Positions 1 through 10,215 of a stretch of 64,000 bases of DNA are shown here, piece after piece. The DNA comes from Stercorarius parasiticus. Taxonomy: Eukaryota; Chordata; Aves; Charadriiformes; Stercorariidae. The DNA lies in contig VWZL01004638.1 of NCBI GenBank assembly GCA_013396915.1, forward strand, positions 1,484,453 through 1,548,452, given 5' to 3'. Within the stretch, counting starts at the first letter, position 1. Each line of letters begins with the position of its first letter. The position numbers and the translations under genes are program-made. The notes under the pieces are model-generated. The model saw only the letters and a list, made by a program, of their open reading frames with translations, did no database searches and was not told the origin of the DNA.

Positions 1-1612
1 ACGTTAAAAACTTGGTCTTTCCTTTATTCAGTGCTCATTCAAATAGAGGCACAAAAACTCCAATTAAACAAAACGAGCCGTCCTCTCAGTTTTAATTTTT
101 GTTCAGCTTGTGTTTGCTTCTAACTTGATCCTGACTTTCGTGTTTGCTTGGAAAATGCCTATTAAAATACAGCCTAGAGTTAAGATCCGGAGTCTCTGGG
201 GAATGACTAGACCAGGGCTTGATTTTGTCAGTCCTCCCAAACGACCCCATTAGTCTCTGAGAGGCAGGTTAAACAGCTGCAACACCCCACAGAGGCCTCC
301 CCTCGGATGCGGTGCCCAGATGCACGTGAGCACCTTGGTATGGGTGACGTTTCCTCATGGCTGGACGGATGCAGAAGGGTCTGTGCTGTATTCGGGAAGC
401 CATCCCACGTCCCCATGCTCAGAGGGGAAGCTACTGTCTTAAATGCTGCCTTATATGCCTTAAATACTGCCCTGCAGCCCTGGCGCCCTCCGCCTGCCCT
501 CACCCACACGGCGTGCTCGCCATGGGAGGTCCCATGCCAAGCCTCCAGCTTCTCTCTGACAGACGCCCATGGGAAAAGGTCATGGTGTTTCCCCCTGAAA
601 TGCCACCCCCGCTGCTCTCATGGCTCAGGGAGCTTGCGGAGGGTGCGTGCAGGGCCCCAACTCCAACCTCTGTGGGCAGATGGGAGGCTGGCAGGGGCGG
701 AAAGCTGCCTGTCAGGTACCTGCCCCAGGCCAGGGAGGGGTGAGGGGGCTGGAGGGGAAGCAATTGCTCGTCTGCAGGTAAAACTAAGGGACTCTATTAA
801 CAATAAAGTCCAAGTTGTGGTCCCAAATAAATTAGTGGCTGTTTAAACACAGGACTCCGCAATCACCATTCCCAGCCCCGTTTCCTGAAAGCAAATATCT
901 AACTTACAGGAAGTTAAAAAAGAAAAGCATTCTTTAAACTATATTAATTTTCATTTTGTCAATACGATGACCCCATATGCATCAGGGAGCATAGATGTGC
1001 CTAACTCGGAGGCGGGGAGGGGTTTGGAATTTAGAAAAAAACTAATAGGAAAATTCAGAAGGTAGAAAAATCTAAATAAGCCACATGCAGCAGGGTTCAC
1101 ACTATGTTTTTCTAAGCTGGCATCTTCACTGAGGGGAAATTTGTATTACTTTGCTTTTTTACCTTTTTAGAAAAAAAAGAAAAAAGTATTTTAAACTGGA
1201 ATAAAATTATGCATCAAGGTTTTAAACCACATGCAGGGATGATTGCGAGGGGTAGGTGATGAAAGCTGTAATCAGTGTAAGTGGTATATAACAGACCTGA
1301 AGTTTTATGAATGGACAAGAAATTACTCCATCTGTCTTATACCTGCCTATCCTCTTCTTGCTTCCTATAAGACTGTCTTAGTTATGAACATCTGATTCAG
1401 TCGCTTTTGTTAATAACTTCACTATATGCAATTTTACACAGTGTGAGCAGCAGTAGCACTAGTAACCCACTGATAAAGTATTTGAAGAATATCTTCCAGT
1501 TAAACATTGACCCCATTCTCCCTCCTTCGTTCCTTTCCTTGCCTTTACAAAAGTTTGCAGCCACCAGAAGAATTAATACTTACCTTCACAACCTAAAAGT
1601 TTTTCAGACCTA
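1..1612. other. ROBO1 intron, with CpG-enriched patch
   Basis: This is noncoding DNA on the 3' side of the ROBO1 N-terminal exon, so it is read as intron of that minus-strand gene. Positions about 300-780 are clearly GC-richer than the surroundings and hold roughly fifteen CpG dinucleotides. Open frames cross this patch on both strands, as expected where stop codons are rare, and none has a recognisable domain. The rest is AT-rich with no repeat that I can name. Confidence 0.55.
300..780. other. GC- and CpG-enriched patch
   Basis: CpG dinucleotides and C/G runs are concentrated here against an AT-rich, CpG-poor background. It lies about 2.6 kb downstream of the ROBO1 exon donor, inside the intron. 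It could be a small CpG island, an alternative promoter or a decayed repeat; the sequence alone does not decide. Overlapping open frames up to 179 codons on the plus strand show no recognisable motif and are probably a composition effect. Confidence 0.35.
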
Positions 1613-2682
1613 GAGTCTGTCACCATGCTGGACCACCAGCAGTTCACGAAAACCCTAGATTTGGGGACTCTGCAGCTGAGCCCGGGCTGTGGTCAGCAGC
1701 GTGACTCCTGGAGCTGGGTCCCATTTCAGCGTGCAGCGGAGGTGCAGGACTGGGTCCCCCAGAGATCACTGCTGCAACACACCGTATGGTGCTGCTTATC
1801 TGTGGCTTTTCTTATTTGGCCTAGAGACACGTTTCTCTAGTTTGTGCACAGCAGAAACCAATGAAACAGATTCTTCTCCAATCACATTTTAGTTTCACTG
1901 GGATTTTTTTGCCCGTCTGCAGTATATTTTACTTTTGTTTACAACAGAAACAAAGCAAAAAAACCCACCAAAATAAACACATGGAAAAATCCCTGCCATT
2001 GGTCTGCAAAAAATTGCTCTGAAACGATATATTGCCTCATGCACTAATACACACAGTCTGAAGGAAAATAATGGGTGCATTGTTTCAACAACAGAACATA
2101 CTTTAAACATTTAAATAATTGAATGTACTACAACACACACAAAAAGAAAGTCATCTTGGTTAGTTAAAAGGCGCAATAATATTTCCCGACAGTACTAACA
2201 GTGTTGAACTTCTAGGGTGATGGTGAAAGAGAGCTAGCTAGCAAAGGTGATTAAAAAACCGTGTACAGGTGGTAATGGCAGATGTAGGTGGAAAGAGGCA
2301 GAAGTAGGCAGTCAGGAATATTTTGGAAAGATGCACTCTACCTGTGTAGCCCAGAGAATTGTCGCCATTATCAGAGGTGGGGAGTGGTGTCCCGCTGTCG
2401 ATTCCCCTCTCTAGGTCGTCGGAGTCTGTCGGAAACAACACCAGAGCTGCTGATGGGGTCACAGGAGTAACAGTAGTTGCCATTTCGATCACAACACGTC
2501 CAGACACAATTAAATCCACACATGACAGCAAGAACCACANTGGGGCAGGGGGAAGGGGTAGAGCCCCTCTATGAAAAGGCAACAGTTTAGCAGCATAAGA
2601 CGTAAGATGCATTTTCTGAGTCGAAAGATGCTTGCAAGGAAACACTCAATTTTAATGTCACATTAAACAAAAAAAAAAAAAA
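1613..2682. repeat. Extra copy of the ROBO1 exon region (probable assembly duplication)
   Basis: Bases 1613-2539 match 2684-3610 at an offset of 1071, with two differences seen (C1654/T2725 and A1963/C3034). Bases 2541-2682 match 4051-4192. A single N sits at each seam (2540 and 2683). The copy therefore equals the right-hand locus with 3611-4050 left out, and that missing part contains the 34-base gap. Removing 1613-2683 makes 1612 run straight into 2684. This pattern suggests a second-haplotype or gap-closure contig inserted in tandem, not a biological duplication. Confidence 0.9.
2342..2539 (-). other. Duplicate of the ROBO1 N-terminal exon, 5' end cut off
   Basis: This is the same exon as at 3413-3683, with the same donor (complement of 2340-2341) and the same reading frame ending in GDNSLGYTG. 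Upstream on the minus strand the frame runs into the N at 2540 and then into sequence belonging some 440 bases further away, so the leader-coding part is missing. It should not be counted as a second exon: it belongs to the likely assembly duplication 1613-2682. Confidence 0.85.
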
Positions 2683-3410
2683 NGAGTCTGTCACCATGCT
2701 GGACCACCAGCAGTTCACGAAAACTCTAGATTTGGGGACTCTGCAGCTGAGCCCGGGCTGTGGTCAGCAGCGTGACTCCTGGAGCTGGGTCCCATTTCAG
2801 CGTGCAGCGGAGGTGCAGGACTGGGTCCCCCAGAGATCACTGCTGCAACACACCGTATGGTGCTGCTTATCTGTGGCTTTTCTTATTTGGCCTAGAGACA
2901 CGTTTCTCTAGTTTGTGCACAGCAGAAACCAATGAAACAGATTCTTCTCCAATCACATTTTAGTTTCACTGGGATTTTTTTGCCCGTCTGCAGTATATTT
3001 TACTTTTGTTTACAACAGAAACAAAGCAAAAAACCCCACCAAAATAAACACATGGAAAAATCCCTGCCATTGGTCTGCAAAAAATTGCTCTGAAACGATA
3101 TATTGCCTCATGCACTAATACACACAGTCTGAAGGAAAATAATGGGTGCATTGTTTCAACAACAGAACATACTTTAAACATTTAAATAATTGAATGTACT
3201 ACAACACACACAAAAAGAAAGTCATCTTGGTTAGTTAAAAGGCGCAATAATATTTCCCGACAGTACTAACAGTGTTGAACTTCTAGGGTGATGGTGAAAG
3301 AGAGCTAGCTAGCAAAGGTGATTAAAAAACCGTGTACAGGTGGTAATGGCAGATGTAGGTGGAAAGAGGCAGAAGTAGGCAGTCAGGAATATTTTGGAAA
3401 GATGCACTCT

Positions 3411-3412
3411 AC
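3411..3412 (-). promoter_or_regulatory. Splice donor of the ROBO1 N-terminal exon
   Basis: On the minus strand the sequence reads GGCTACACAG then GTAGAGTG. The cut falls after the first base of a glycine codon (phase 1), as expected for the ROBO1 ...GYTG / SRLRQ junction known from mammals. The duplicate donor is at 2340-2341. Confidence 0.75.
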
Positions 3413-3683
3413 CTGTGTAGCCCAGAGAATTGTCGCCATTATCAGAGGTGGGGAGTGGTGTCCCGCTGTCGATTCCCCTCTCTAGGTCGTCGGAGTCTGT
3501 CGGAAACAACACCAGAGCTGCTGATGGGGTCACAGGAGTAACAGTAGTTGCCATTTCGATCACAACACGTCCAGACACAATTAAATCCACACATGACAGC
3601 AAGAACCACAGTGCCAGCGCACACCACACTTCCTCCTTTCCCCGCCTGCCCGGTGGTCCCCAGTAAAAGGCAGCCGGGAGCAT
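3413..3683 (-). CDS. ROBO1: ROBO1 N-terminal exon (roundabout guidance receptor 1), partial
   Basis: ROBO1 is a single-pass membrane receptor with five Ig and three fibronectin III domains that binds SLIT proteins in axon guidance and cell migration. Read on the minus strand, this exon ends [10 protein letters not shown] then [17 protein letters not shown] plus one base before a GT donor (complement of 3411-3412). This is the acidic N-terminal extension of the long ROBO1 isoform, which in mammals reads ...[22 protein letters not shown] before Ig1; the phase-1 junction also fits. Ig1 and the rest lie outside the window to the left. From the ATG at 3683 there are 90 codons; residues 19-38 ([20 protein letters not shown]) form a hydrophobic stretch that could be the signal peptide. 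A second ATG lies at 3554. Homology to mammals is clear only from LFP (residue 59) on, so the start is uncertain: an acceptor may lie inside the block or upstream near 3790. The identity is secure; the 5' boundary is not. Confidence 0.85.
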
Positions 3684-4192
3684 TGCCTGGGGTCCCCAAA
3701 ACTCTGCCCGCTGTCCCTCTCTGCCCACTCCAAGTCTGGCTCTGCAGCCCGCCAGGCGCGGTGGCCACCCTGCAAACCAGCCAGTGCAGGCTGTGGTGAG
3801 CATATGGGGACGGGAAGGCAGGGGAGCTGAATGCTAGCATTGCTAATTTTCCACCTTATTGTTAATCAAAGCTATTGACTGTGATCACTCCCCATCATCG
3901 CTTCATCTCCTGGCAATTACAGACTCAGGGGACTTCACCTCTTTGTGAGGAGGAGGGAGGGGGGNNNNNNNNNNNNNNNNNNNNNNNNNNNNNNNNNNAC
4001 TGTGTCTTGGCAAGCGTGGAGGGGGGGGCTGCTCTACTTCTTCTGGAAGATGGGGCAGGGGGAAGGGGTAGAGCCCCTCTATGAAAAGGCAACAGTTTAG
4101 CAGCATAAGACGTAAGATGCATTTTCTGAGTCGAAAGATGCTTGCAAGGAAACACTCAATTTTAATGTCACATTAAACAAAAAAAAAAAAAA
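3684..4192 (-). promoter_or_regulatory. Putative 5' UTR or promoter-side sequence of the ROBO1 exon, with gap
   Basis: Directly upstream of the exon on the minus strand the sequence is GC-rich to about 3800, then mixed, then strongly G-rich on the plus strand around an unsequenced gap. A pyrimidine-rich tract followed by CACCACAG gives a candidate acceptor with the exon starting at 3790; in that case the exon would be internal and preceded by an upstream noncoding exon. Without a transcript it cannot be said whether this is a promoter, a 5' UTR or an intron end. Confidence 0.35.
3965..3998. other. Assembly gap (34 N)
   Basis: Thirty-four Ns are flanked by G-rich runs (GAGGAGGAGGGAGGGGGG on the left, GGAGGGGGGGG about 20 bases to the right). 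Such tracts often stop sequencing, so the true gap length may differ. Isolated single Ns also occur at 2540, 2683, 29561 and 42604. Confidence 0.95.
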
Positions 4193-6886
4193 GAGAAAAG
4201 GGAAGGCAGCTGGTCAGCTAAACACATAAATGAACACGTGTTTTAAGACCCCAAGATAAATTGCTGATCAAAACACCACAAAGCACCGTGAAGATAACTC
4301 ATAATAACGAACTAAATAATTCAAAGCAAAAAATAAAATAAAAATCCCAGTGGCTCTGAAAATAGAACAGCACAACCCAATGGAATTTGTTGTCAATATC
4401 GCTAGATTTTTTTACCCTTGTCTATACAGCTTAATATCAAACTGTTTATTAAACGTAAATTCCACTTTTAATTTACTTTTGATAGTGCACTGTCCAACAG
4501 ATAACACCTAAAAAGAAACATTCATATTTTAAAAAAAAATCAAACCTGCGAGAAGCAAATCTCTTTGCAAGAATATCACTACCACAACAATAGGCTGCTT
4601 ATTTCTTTTTCCTGTTGACAGGTGTCAGATAATTTATTAATTATTGCAAAGACCCTGAATAGGAAAGATATGTTTTGCTCTCTCACACACAGACATATTC
4701 TGGACTTCCGCAATGACTAAAGCAACTCTTCCTTTTCAATAAAATGCACATGCTGCTAAAAATCATTCTGAAGTTTCATGAAACACCTAAAGCAACTATG
4801 TATGAAATTAAACTAGAAAAAAAACACAAGTGGATTTTTTTTTCTGGATGCTTAATTTTACTAGCTCAGTCAATCTAATTTTTAAAATGTGATGCCAAAC
4901 TTTCATATTGTCCATTTGTTTTTTAAAGAATCTTACAGAGGCAGCATCCTTACAAAACCGAAATCTTTTTAATGAATTACAAAAGAAAAACAAAAAGAAA
5001 ACCAAAAGCCTCAAGACCAATCCACTTATGATGACTTATTGAAAAAAATATGTCTTTAAAGAAGTCAATTAAAGAATTGATAGCATGCCTTTTATAATAC
5101 TGTTGTGCAAATTGAGAAAATGAAAGACCAAACAACAAAAAACAACCAAACTCCAAGATGGTATTTCATCTTGGCAGATGAAAAAAGTGAAATATGTTCA
5201 TTTATTGGTCCATTCATCTTTGCTGGCTCACTAATAGCCAATGTCACGCACATCTTTAAAATCTGCTCTGAAAATGGCTGTAGAGTGACTGGATCAGCAT
5301 TCTGCTTCTCCAGATTGCTCGCTTATTTGCATTCAAGGGTTGATTGCATCAGAGTTTTAAATTACAACAGTAAAGGATAGAAGGACGGGACTTTTTATTA
5401 AATTAAGAGGCAGAGGCTGTCCCTACTTTTTTTCGGGCAAATGTTTATAACCGACTACAGAAAGCTTAGACTGAGATTTCAAGCAATGAACCTGCTGATC
5501 ACCATTTTGAAAGACTGATTGCCTTCTCGGAGATTTAACCACACAGTACTCAAAGTGATGAAGAAGGAGGAGGATGCACTGAAAGCTACTGGAGAATTCT
5601 ACATGTTAGTGTAACATCTGGCGTCACACACAAAATATAACTGCATAATGAATGGATCTTTTTTACCAAAGTTACTCCCTCGAATGTAGCATTACCAACA
5701 GTGGGCCAACCCTCCTCGTAACACCTCACAAACAACTGATGCTAACGTCCTTCAGCAAGGTTCACTTAAGAGTTTAAATAGTTTCCATTTCAGTAATTCT
5801 GTGCATTTAATACAGCTAACAGGACATGAGAGCAGTAACTTTAAAAACTAGGCTACACCTACTTGCAGCTATTTAGGCATGAAAATCTTGGCTTCAATCC
5901 CTCCACTGACAGAAATGATTCATCTCTTTTTAACACTACTGATATGTACATGATATCTGTTAGTGACAATGCACTTATTATTTACAATCCAAAAGCACAC
6001 AGACGTTATTCACTCTCTCTTTCTTTGAGAAATGCTGCTTTGACCCGGTCATAAAGAACACGATATGAAACTAATGTTAAATTATGGTCTCTGACTGGAA
6101 ATTACTTTCACTAGTGATGATCGCTGAAGTTCAGTTCTTGCTGGGGGTGAATTTTGCCCATTTCACTGAATGGTAACTCTGCACCCAAGTCCTACATTTT
6201 GGGCTGTGGGCCCCTGGACTGGGCTGAATTTAATTTCAGCTCTGTCCCAAGATAGAACCTTGCCTTTGCTTCAGAGTCCCTGTTAAAATTTACCAAAAAT
6301 GAGCACTATTGACTTAAATGGCACATTTCAGTATGAGACCGCTGTGAAGGCACTCCCTTGAATGGGTGGTAAAGGGCCTCCGTGTTGAGACGTGGTGTAT
6401 TTCTTATGACTACCCTGCTGTAGGATCAGGCGGTTTTCCACTTGGCTTTGCTAAACATAATGAACTATTTTACATCATTACACTTTTTGAGCTAGTTGTT
6501 GTGCCAAAAAAAATTGAAGGGAATGAATTACACAAGCTGGAACAATTCACCTGATGTATGAAAAATTTGCAGCTCAGTCTGAGTTAAAGTGGAGGCTGAA
6601 CTTGGTGTCTCATCCCTCAGAGAAATGCCATAATCACTCTATAACAGGGCTTTCATCTAGTTCAAATTAATATGAAGGGGTAGAGGTTTCACAGAGCTGA
6701 CAGAGAGATGTACCTAAAACCAACTTTCCAGTAAGGTTGAATGTCTTGGCTGAATTTCTGTATCAAACAGAAGGAATCTGAACCAAGGTCTCTGATATCC
6801 TAGCTGCTCAGAAAAGCCTGGTTTCAGTGAAATACAATTTACAGTTTAAAAGATACCTAAGCAGTAATTGGTTGACTCACTAAATC

Positions 6887-6940
6887 AAAAAAAACCCAAA
6901 CAAATCCAAACCCCCAAAACCAACAAAACAAAACGCAACG
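6887..6940. repeat. A/C-rich low-complexity stretch
   Basis: The sequence is almost entirely A and C (runs such as AAAAAAAACCCAAACAAATC), with no regular unit. It is simple low-complexity DNA. Confidence 0.7.
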
Positions 6941-9900
6941 TTTAATTCAACAGAAAATTACTTTTACCTGGAAGTATGCAAAACCTCAGGAAGAAGGTAG
7001 AAAGAGTCCCCCCATTTTCCGCTCCACCCGTTTTTCTTTAATAGTCCCAAACGGGTTTATTTTGGAAGATGAAAAATGAAGCCTTGACTACCAAAGAGGA
7101 AAAAAAAGGAGCAAGTCTTCCCTTATCAGTTGCTATTACACTTTTCTTTCACAGGAGCATATGAGAGAGGCCTCATTTGAGAGAGGGAACCTCCTCACCA
7201 TGATGAAAAATATCTCATTCCCTCTTTCCACAGCCATTTCCAGAGCCACCATTCATTAAGTTGGGCAAGTACTTTAAGGCATTAAAAAAAACCTCAACAA
7301 ACATCTATTTTGACTTGATAGGGGTTTACCAGCACTGAGTGGTCTAGATTTCTGGGGGAATGGTTTCAAGTTTAGTCATTGCAGCCCAAGCAGAGATGAC
7401 ACCTTCAAAACAGCAGGAGGATTCGGCTTAATCAAACAAGTTCAGAACAAATTTTGGTGGTCCAATGGCAGTCAGATAGCACCAAAGATTTCTGCAAATA
7501 CGGGGAACCTTTTCCAATGAAATTTCCACTGAAATCTGTAAGTTACTCCATTCTATAGACTGCAGCAGGAGTTACTAAACACCATTCATGCTTTAATTTA
7601 CATATATTTAACTCTTCAAAATGATCAGAAAATCCGAATACTAAATATTCAGTGCTGTTATTCATTCTCTTAGCTCCTAAAACACCTCAAACCAGACAGA
7701 CACATTTATTTTCACAGCTACTTACATTCAAGTGCTTTGTGTAATCCTAACCTTAAAAATCATATTAAACATGCTTTTAACCATGGGTCTGCTATTCATA
7801 GAAATGTCACTAGTGATTTTTTTTTTTTTCCACTGGTAACAGAAAGTGATGCCATCAGTTATTGCTTCTTTTGTACCAGGGAGATATATCTGTATGACAC
7901 ATTTTATTGATGATGCATCCTTAAAAGTCCCCAAATGATTCAGTATTGATGCCCCGGCCCATCCTCCTGGAGGACAGAAAGAAAAATTGGAAAGACCTAA
8001 ACAGACACAACTTTCTACTGTAGGGATCTCATGTATCTGAGTTTCTACACAGGTCATAATTTACCTGAAATTAAAGTCATCCACTGAAAAACGTGACTAC
8101 AAAAATAGTAACTGTTGCCTTATTTAATTCCAAAATATGTAACTTCATTATTTCTTGTCCTGCTTCTCTAAATTCCATTATCAGCAGCAGCTTGGAGGTA
8201 CGAAATTGGGAGGAAAAAGCATGAACGGCATTTTGCAAATGAACATTAATAAAAGATTAGGGTGAAGCAAATGAATATAAACTACTATCAATATTAGAAT
8301 TGTGTTCTACAAATTGGATCAATTCCCATTGATTCCTTTCTAGTGATCTAGAGGAATTCTTGAAGAGACATCAGAAAAAAACCCCAACTCTGACTGCATC
8401 AAACCACAAGCTAAGACGAGGACATAAATTAGTAGCCTGTTTTTTTCAGTATTTTGATTTATTCTAGGTTTTCATTGGAATTACAGTAGAAATACAGTAT
8501 AATATGTCTTAAGGGATATTTGATTTAATCATATTTCTTCATTTGGTTATTCATAATGACAAAACTTTGTGCTATCCAAGTACAGGTAAGTAAGGATAAT
8601 ATCTAAGGGACAACTACAGTTAAAGTTAAATTAACATATCTATAAGAACTAACTTTTGTGGAGGGAAATACTATCTAAAACTACATGTTTATTTAGAAAA
8701 ATACAGACAAGCTTTCAAGAATTTCAAGATTCTTCAGATCTGGAACAAAAAGGAAAAACTTCAAGCTATGATGTGCAGAATTGTGAGTAATTAGGCCACC
8801 CTTAGACTATCACAGCTTCCTAAACACTTACAGGCCTATATCAGAAGCCTGTGTAGCATATGGCTGATTAGTCTGGAGAATATCCTTAACAATGTTTCAT
8901 ATTAGCTGAAAGGAAATATTATTTTATTCTTAATAAGACTTAGTAGAGCAACTTTCTAGAGACATTCATATTCAGACAGCTAACTTGTTTAAATTGGATA
9001 ACTTTAGGGAGTTATGACCATTTTCAGCAGTCTAGAGTCTCCACAAGTAATTAAGAAGTTCTTCATTAAAAGTTTACTCTGCTCAGCTGCCTCTTCCTAA
9101 AAGTTAAGAAAGGTTTAAGCTAAGGGGAAAAGACAGGCATTTGTTCTCACATAATGGCTTAAATCTGAGGATCTGGCACAAGTAAATTACAAATAAATCC
9201 ATAAGGATGCTTTTTATTAATAGCCTGTGTAAGTATGTTCTAGCAACCCAATATGTGGTTCTTAAAAAAAAAAAAGTACACTTACGAACAGGTACAGAAA
9301 TGTTATTCACTACACTCAAGAGACAATTTTCTAATGAGAACAGAATACTCTGTGGTGTAAAAAAACATTTCTAAACTAAGGAAGAATACAGCTTATATTT
9401 AACAGTGAGTATTTTTTTTTGTCTTCAAAGAACAGTGCATATGACTGAAATCCCGACAAAACCTCAGTAGTGGATGCTATTTAAACACCTTTCTTTCCCT
9501 TCGTTTTCATGATTCATTCATAACAGCCTTTATCTCAGTAAAAAGTAAATGAGGACTTCTAGTTATGCAAAAGCAGTAAACAACTTCTTTGCATCTTTAT
9601 GCTGCTAGTAAACAACCTCTTTGCAGCTTATTTATTTGTTTTGTAAGAAGGTAGCAAATACAGGCATTAGCAACTTCAACGTAGATCCAGCAAATTTTCT
9701 GGAGCAGCATAACTATGAGTTATTGGGTTTGTTGTTTGTTTTTTTTTTTTTCAAATCTGCACCACTTGCTTTTGAATTCTAAAGCTGAAGTTCTATGTAG
9801 GATCAGTCATGCAGAAAACCATACAAATATAATTACATAGCAACATTTCTGACTGAACATTTAAATTCTCAATCCTGGGATTTAATAAATATGCACTGTA

Positions 9901-10054
9901 AGACTCCAATGCTCCCAAATGCGTCTATTGTCCTCTCTCCACTCTCCCCCCAGCTTGACTTCTAGCTCTTCCTTGCACTTCTTTGACTGTCCCTCGTAGT
10001 TCTCTCCTGTTCTGCATCTGCTCCCATTTCTTTCCCTGCCAGACAAACCCGAAG

Positions 10055-10215
10055 GTAACAGCCATTCAGGCTAATTAAATGGTGCTGGAAGTGAGTTAAC
10101 AGGTGGTGGCCTCAGCTGCTTTAGTTGCAGGGGTAGATAACAGACCCATCACTAGCCTGTATAAGGCACTATGATTAATTAGGACAAGAAGCCATTTGCT
10201 AAGAAGGGACAAGCA
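10055..10215. promoter_or_regulatory. Candidate enhancer-like block
   Basis: Within about 110 bases there are a TAATTA homeodomain core (10072-10077), an E-box CAGGTG (10100-10105), an E-box CAGCTG (10113-10118), a GATA-type AGATAA (10135-10140) and TTAATTAG (10175-10182). Such clustering is typical of developmental enhancers, which are frequent around axon-guidance genes. The call rests on motif density only; conservation was not tested. Confidence 0.25.

Larger units (their letters stand above)
2684..4192. repeat. Right-hand (complete) copy of the duplicated ROBO1 exon region
   Basis: This is the full-length version of the locus repeated at 1613-2682. It contains the same flank, the exon with its complete upstream leader, and 440 bases (3611-4050) missing from the left copy, including the 34-base gap. 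It also continues without a seam into 4193 onward, so it is taken as the true locus. Confidence 0.85.

Noticed and set aside
307..846. 179-codon plus-strand frame
   Set aside because: It lies in GC-rich DNA where frames are open on several strands at once, and it has no recognisable domain or start support.
1625..2911. Two identical 71-codon frames (1625-1840 and 2696-2911) that look like a duplicated small gene
   Set aside because: They are the same intronic sequence present twice because of the likely assembly duplication; no motif supports coding.
3442..3840. Cysteine-rich frame ([21 protein letters not shown]) resembling a small disulfide-rich peptide
   Set aside because: It is the wrong reading frame of the ROBO1 exon. 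The frame matching ROBO1 is shifted by one base and is supported by homology and the splice donor.
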